A DNA stretch of 9,333 nt from Candidatus Competibacteraceae bacterium (lineage in GTDB: Bacteria; Pseudomonadota; Gammaproteobacteria; Competibacterales; Competibacteraceae): contig JAGRHK010000037.1 in NCBI GenBank assembly GCA_020444985.1, positions 1 through 9,333 of the forward strand, written 5' to 3'. The notes under the pieces were generated by a model, which saw only the letters and a program-made list of their open reading frames with translations, searched no databases and was not told the DNA's origin. Positions 6,529-9,333 of the stretch are shown piece by piece. How positions within the stretch are numbered: the stretch's first letter is position 1; each line of letters opens with the position of its first letter. The translations under genes were made by a program, and so were the position numbers.

Positions 6529-7478
6529 ACCGTGACGGCGTTTCGTCAGTTGATGGCTCACAGGTACTGACGTATCTGCAGGACTTGCAAGACCGCTTGA
6601 CCGCCGCGCTGGAAGCCGTCGATGGCGGCGCAACCTTTCACGAAGATGCCTGGGAGCGTCCCGCGTCTCATTCTGCATTAGCCGGCGGCGGCCGCAGCCG
6701 CGTATTGCGTGAGGGCGCACTGTTTGAACAGGCCGGGATCAATCTGTCCCACGTCACGGGAACCCGATTGCCGCCCTCGGCGACCGCGCAACGCCCGGAG
6801 CTGGCGGGACGCGGTTTTGCAGCGATGGGCGTGTCCCTGGTGGCGCATCCGCGCAATCCCTATATTCCAACCGCCCACGCCAATGTCCGTTTCTTCAGTG
6901 CGTTGCGGGACGATGCCGAGCCAGTCTGGTGGTTTGGCGGCGGGTTCGATCTCACGCCGTATTATGGTTTTGAGGAAGATTGCGTCCATTGGCATCGCAC
7001 CGCGCGCGCAGCTTGCGAACCGTTCGGGCCGGAGGTTTATCCGCGTTGCAAACGCGCTTGTGATGCGTATTTCTTCCTGAAGCATCGCAATGAACCCCGT
7101 GGAATCGGCGGATTGTTCTTCGACGATTTGAACGAGGGCGGTTTCGCGCCATGCTTCGCCTTCATGCGCAGCATCGGCGACCACTTTCTGCCCGCTTACT
7201 TACCCATTATCGAACGGCGACGAGATCAGCCCTATGGCGAGCGGGAGCGGGAGTTTCAACTTTACCGGCGCGGGCGCTATGTCGAATTCAACCTGGTTTA
7301 TGATCGTGGCACATTGTTTGGTTTGCAATCCGGCGGGCGAACCGAGTCCATTTTGATGTCGCTGCCGCCCCAGGTGCGTTGGGAGTACAACTGGCGCGCG
7401 CAACCCGGCAGCCCCGAGGCGCGGCTGTATGAGTTCTTCCTGCAACCTCGCGATTGGCTAACCCCAATGGATGTTTGA
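6525..7478 (+). CDS. hemF: Oxygen-dependent coproporphyrinogen III oxidase HemF
   Basis: Cytoplasmic enzyme of heme synthesis that uses O2 to decarboxylate two propionate side chains of coproporphyrinogen III, giving protoporphyrinogen IX. The 317 residues are slightly above E. coli HemF (299). Family blocks: GGGRSRVLREGALFEQAGIN (54-73), HPRNPYIPTAHANVRFF, WWFGGGFDLTPYYGFEED, FFLKHRNEPRGIGGLFFDD, VYDRGTLFGLQSGGRTESIL and SLPPQVRWEYNW. Four His residues at 108, 118, 157 and 187 keep the spacing of E. coli His96, His106, His145 and His175, which have been proposed as metal ligands. The start is the ATG at 6525, overlapping the TGA of the RDD gene, with GGCAGG at 6515-6520 as a possible SD. The frame stays open upstream to 6255, but that part lies inside the RDD gene and lacks HemF similarity. 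Being O2-dependent, it implies aerobic or microaerobic growth; an anaerobic HemN may exist elsewhere. Confidence 0.97.
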   Translation: MNRDGVSSVDGSQVLTYLQDLQDRLTAALEAVDGGATFHEDAWERPASHSALAGGGRSRVLREGALFEQAGINLSHVTGTRLPPSATAQRPELAGRGFAAMGVSLVAHPRNPYIPTAHANVRFFSALRDDAEPVWWFGGGFDLTPYYGFEEDCVHWHRTARAACEPFGPEVYPRCKRACDAYFFLKHRNEPRGIGGLFFDDLNEGGFAPCFAFMRSIGDHFLPAYLPIIERRRDQPYGEREREFQLYRRGRYVEFNLVYDRGTLFGLQSGGRTESILMSLPPQVRWEYNWRAQPGSPEARLYEFFLQPRDWLTPMDV

Positions 7479-7504
7479 AGGAATTCTCCACCCTTCCCTG
7501 CCCA

Positions 7505-7534
7505 TTTCCAGCCGTTGTCCACCGTGGCTGGAAA
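7505..7534. terminator. Perfect 9-bp hairpin between convergent genes, possible bidirectional terminator
   Basis: TTTCCAGCC at 7505-7513 and GGCTGGAAA at 7526-7534 form a perfect 9-bp stem with a 12-base loop. It lies 26 bases past the hemF stop and 54 bases past the end of the minus-strand kinase gene. Its place between convergent genes fits a shared transcript end, but there is no T-run on either side beyond the TTT/AAA inside the stem, so it may instead block RNA decay or act with Rho. Confidence 0.45.
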
Positions 7535-7588
7535 CAGACAGCGTGACCCCGAGCATACTGACTGATCGACGTCGCAAAGGCTCCGATT

Positions 7589-9333
7589 TCATTCTTGCGA
7601 AAAATGGTCTGCGATAGTCGTTCTGATGGCTGCAAATGCCGATTCAAACGCAGGGAATAGTACTGCAGCTGCAGGTATGTCTGCTGCTTTGCCGGCCTGT
7701 TCCAGTTTTTCGCACCACGCGCCCAGTTGCCGGGCGCCGACAGCGCGGGCGTTGGCTTTGAGAGCGTGCGCGATCTGGCCGACGGCGGCGGCATCGCCCG
7801 CAGCCAGGGCGGCGCGCAGGCGCTCGGCTTGCGCCTGGGCCGTGATCTGGAATTTCTCCAGCAGGCGACGGTGGATCGCGGGTTTGTCCCCCACCATCTG
7901 CGTCAGCATGCTCGGGTCGAACACCGGGAGCGCCTCTGCGCCCTTCACGTCCTCTGCCGGTGCCTGGGCGGGCGCTGCAATCGTCGAACCCACTGGATTC
8001 GGCGCCGCCGCAACCGGCAGCCAGTAAGCGAGTTGTTCCCGCAGTTGCGACAAGGTCGCTGGCTTAGCCAGGTAGCCGTCCATGCCGGCATCCCGGCAAC
8101 GCTCAGCTTCACCCTGGAGCGCGTTGGCCGTTAAGGCCAGGATCGGGATAGGATCGCTACCCCGCTGGGCTTCCTCGCGCCGAATCGCTTTGGCGAGCTG
8201 ATAGCCGTCCAGGTGCGGCATGTGCAGGTCGGACAGGATCAGGTCATAGGTCCCGGTTTGCCACTGGTGAAAGGCGGCCTGCCCGTCCGAGGCGATGTCA
8301 CAGGAGTAGCCCAGCCTGGCGAGTTGCCGGCGGATCACTTCCTGATTAATCGCGTTGTCTTCAGCCACCAGGATCAGCCGCCTCTGCCTGATCACTTCGG
8401 CTTCCGCACAACCGGGGAGGAAGTGGACCCCGTCAGCCACAGCCTCAGCCGCAAGGGACATCCCGCATTCAGGCGCATCCGCCGGGGAAAACGGCAGGCG
8501 GGCCGTGAAGGTGCTGCCCTCCCCGGACGTACTCTCAATCTGGATCACCCCGCCCATCGCTTCCGCCAGACGTTGGGTAATCACCAAGCCCAATCCCGTC
8601 CCACCGTACTGGCGCGTGGTCGAGGCATCGGCCTGGGTGAAGGGATGGAACAACCGTTCCTGCGTCGCCGCATCCATACCGATGCCATTGTCGCGCACCG
8701 CCAGTTCCACCCAGATCCGGCCGCCCTCTTCATCCGCCTGCCGCGCAATCACTTCAACATCCCCCGCGCGCTCCAGGCCGCTGGAGAATTTGATGGCATT
8801 GCTGAGAAAGTTGTTGAGGATCTGCCGAACCCGCAAACCGTCCCCTGCGAGAATCGAAGGGATTTGGGATTCCACATCGTACCGTAGCCTCACTCCTTTC
8901 CGCTGTGCATCTCCGAGGTACCCAATGCAAGTGTTTTCGATCAACTCGGGCAAGGCGAAGGGTTCAATGGAGTAGTTCAGCTTGCCGGCTTCGATCTTGG
9001 AGAAATCCAGGATATCGTTGAGAATACCGAGCTGGGTTTGCGCGGAGTCGTAGATAATGCGCACCATTTTATGCTGCTCGTCGGTCAGGCGCATGTTGAG
9101 CAGCATCTCGCTCATGCCGATGACTCCGTTCATCGGCGTGCGGATCTCATGGCTCATGTTGGCCAGAAATTCACTCTTGGCCTGGTTGGCGGTTTCCGCA
9201 GCAACCATGGCGGCATGTAATGCGGTTTCGATCTGTTTGCGTTCGGTGATGTCCAGCAGAATACTTTCTACAGAGCCAACATTCCCCGAGGTATTCCTGA
9301 CGACGCGACTGGACATATAGATCGTGTGAATCT
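7589..9333 (-). CDS. Hybrid sensor histidine kinase (PAS end, HisKA, HATPase, receiver, HPt), N-terminus outside window
   Basis: The frame is open to the right edge, so the ATG at 9316 is probably internal. Numbering from it, a PAS/PAC end is seen (ESILLDITERKQIE, 17-30), then a linking helix and HisKA with His56 in SHEIRTPMNG. The ATPase domain has its N box near 168-177 (NNFLSNAIKF), G1 DNGIG at 209-213 and G2 GGTGLGL at 238-244. A receiver domain at about 312-435 has Glu319/Asp320, phospho-acceptor Asp363, Thr396 and Lys418. After a Pro/Ala-rich linker (436-463), a C-terminal HPt domain carries His517 in AHALKANARAVGA; the Gly usual after the Lys is Ala521. All phosphotransfer residues are present, so the chain can carry phosphate His to Asp to His. 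No membrane span is visible in this part; sensor input lies upstream of it. No separate response regulator gene is next to its 3' end. It converges on hemF. Ligand and output are unknown. Confidence 0.92.
   Translation of the reverse strand, partial: IHTIYMSSRVVRNTSGNVGSVESILLDITERKQIETALHAAMVAAETANQAKSEFLANMSHEIRTPMNGVIGMSEMLLNMRLTDEQHKMVRIIYDSAQTQLGILNDILDFSKIEAGKLNYSIEPFALPELIENTCIGYLGDAQRKGVRLRYDVESQIPSILAGDGLRVRQILNNFLSNAIKFSSGLERAGDVEVIARQADEEGGRIWVELAVRDNGIGMDAATQERLFHPFTQADASTTRQYGGTGLGLVITQRLAEAMGGVIQIESTSGEGSTFTARLPFSPADAPECGMSLAAEAVADGVHFLPGCAEAEVIRQRRLILVAEDNAINQEVIRRQLARLGYSCDIASDGQAAFHQWQTGTYDLILSDLHMPHLDGYQLAKAIRREEAQRGSDPIPILALTANALQGEAERCRDAGMDGYLAKPATLSQLREQLAYWLPVAAAPNPVGSTIAAPAQAPAEDVKGAEALPVFDPSMLTQMVGDKPAIHRRLLEKFQITAQAQAERLRAALAAGDAAAVGQIAHALKANARAVGARQLGAWCEKLEQAGKAADIPAAAVLFPAFESAFAAIRTTIADHFSQE

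Noticed and set aside
8213..8887. A 224-codon open frame on the plus strand
   Set aside because: It lies antisense to the conserved ATPase and receiver domains of the hybrid kinase and its translation shows no recognisable domain; it is a shadow of GC-rich coding sequence.
1..9333. A mobile island, defence system or other new system in the window
   Set aside because: Every gene belongs to a widespread core or regulatory family, with no integrase, transposase, toxin-antitoxin pair, CRISPR repeats or abrupt composition change visible.

Overview
The window reads as ordinary chromosomal DNA of a proteobacterium, most likely a gammaproteobacterium. The evidence is the full-length proteobacterial families present (NtrY/NtrX, TrkA, TolC, HemF), the moderately high GC content, and the tight gene packing. 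I cannot name a genus. I see no RNA gene, insertion sequence, CRISPR array, phage gene or attachment site. No gene-free stretch exceeds about 110 bases.

Layout: seven genes run on the plus strand and one on the minus strand. (1) 1-876: the C-terminal part of the NtrY sensor kinase, cut by the left edge. It overlaps (2) ntrX at 873-2243 by ATGA. (3) trkA at 2282-3661 follows after a short A-rich spacer, giving the ntrY-ntrX-trkA order known in several proteobacterial classes. (4) A divergent protein-L-isoaspartate methyltransferase-like gene at 3769-4428 and (5) a tolC-type outer membrane channel gene at 4533-5900 follow, each with about 105 bases of leader. (6) A small RDD-family membrane protein at 5998-6528 overlaps (7) hemF at 6525-7478 by ATGA. 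(8) On the minus strand, a hybrid sensor kinase (7589 to the right edge, partial) converges on hemF. A perfect 9-bp inverted repeat lies in the gap between them.

How the genes work together: NtrY and NtrX form a two-component pair that in other bacteria has been tied to nitrogen and redox control and to envelope-related traits. TrkA is the cytoplasmic NAD-binding gate subunit of Trk potassium uptake. TolC is the outer-membrane exit of efflux or type I secretion systems. HemF is the oxygen-dependent coproporphyrinogen III oxidase of heme synthesis. The minus-strand hybrid kinase carries HisKA, ATPase, receiver and HPt modules in one chain, so it could run most of a phosphorelay on its own; its input region is outside the window.

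No clearly new system is visible. The points most worth a second look are the loss of the sigma-54 contact loop plus a Gln at the usual second arginine-finger position in NtrX, the altered active-site region of the methyltransferase-like protein, and several small repeat or inverted-repeat structures in the short intergenic spacers.
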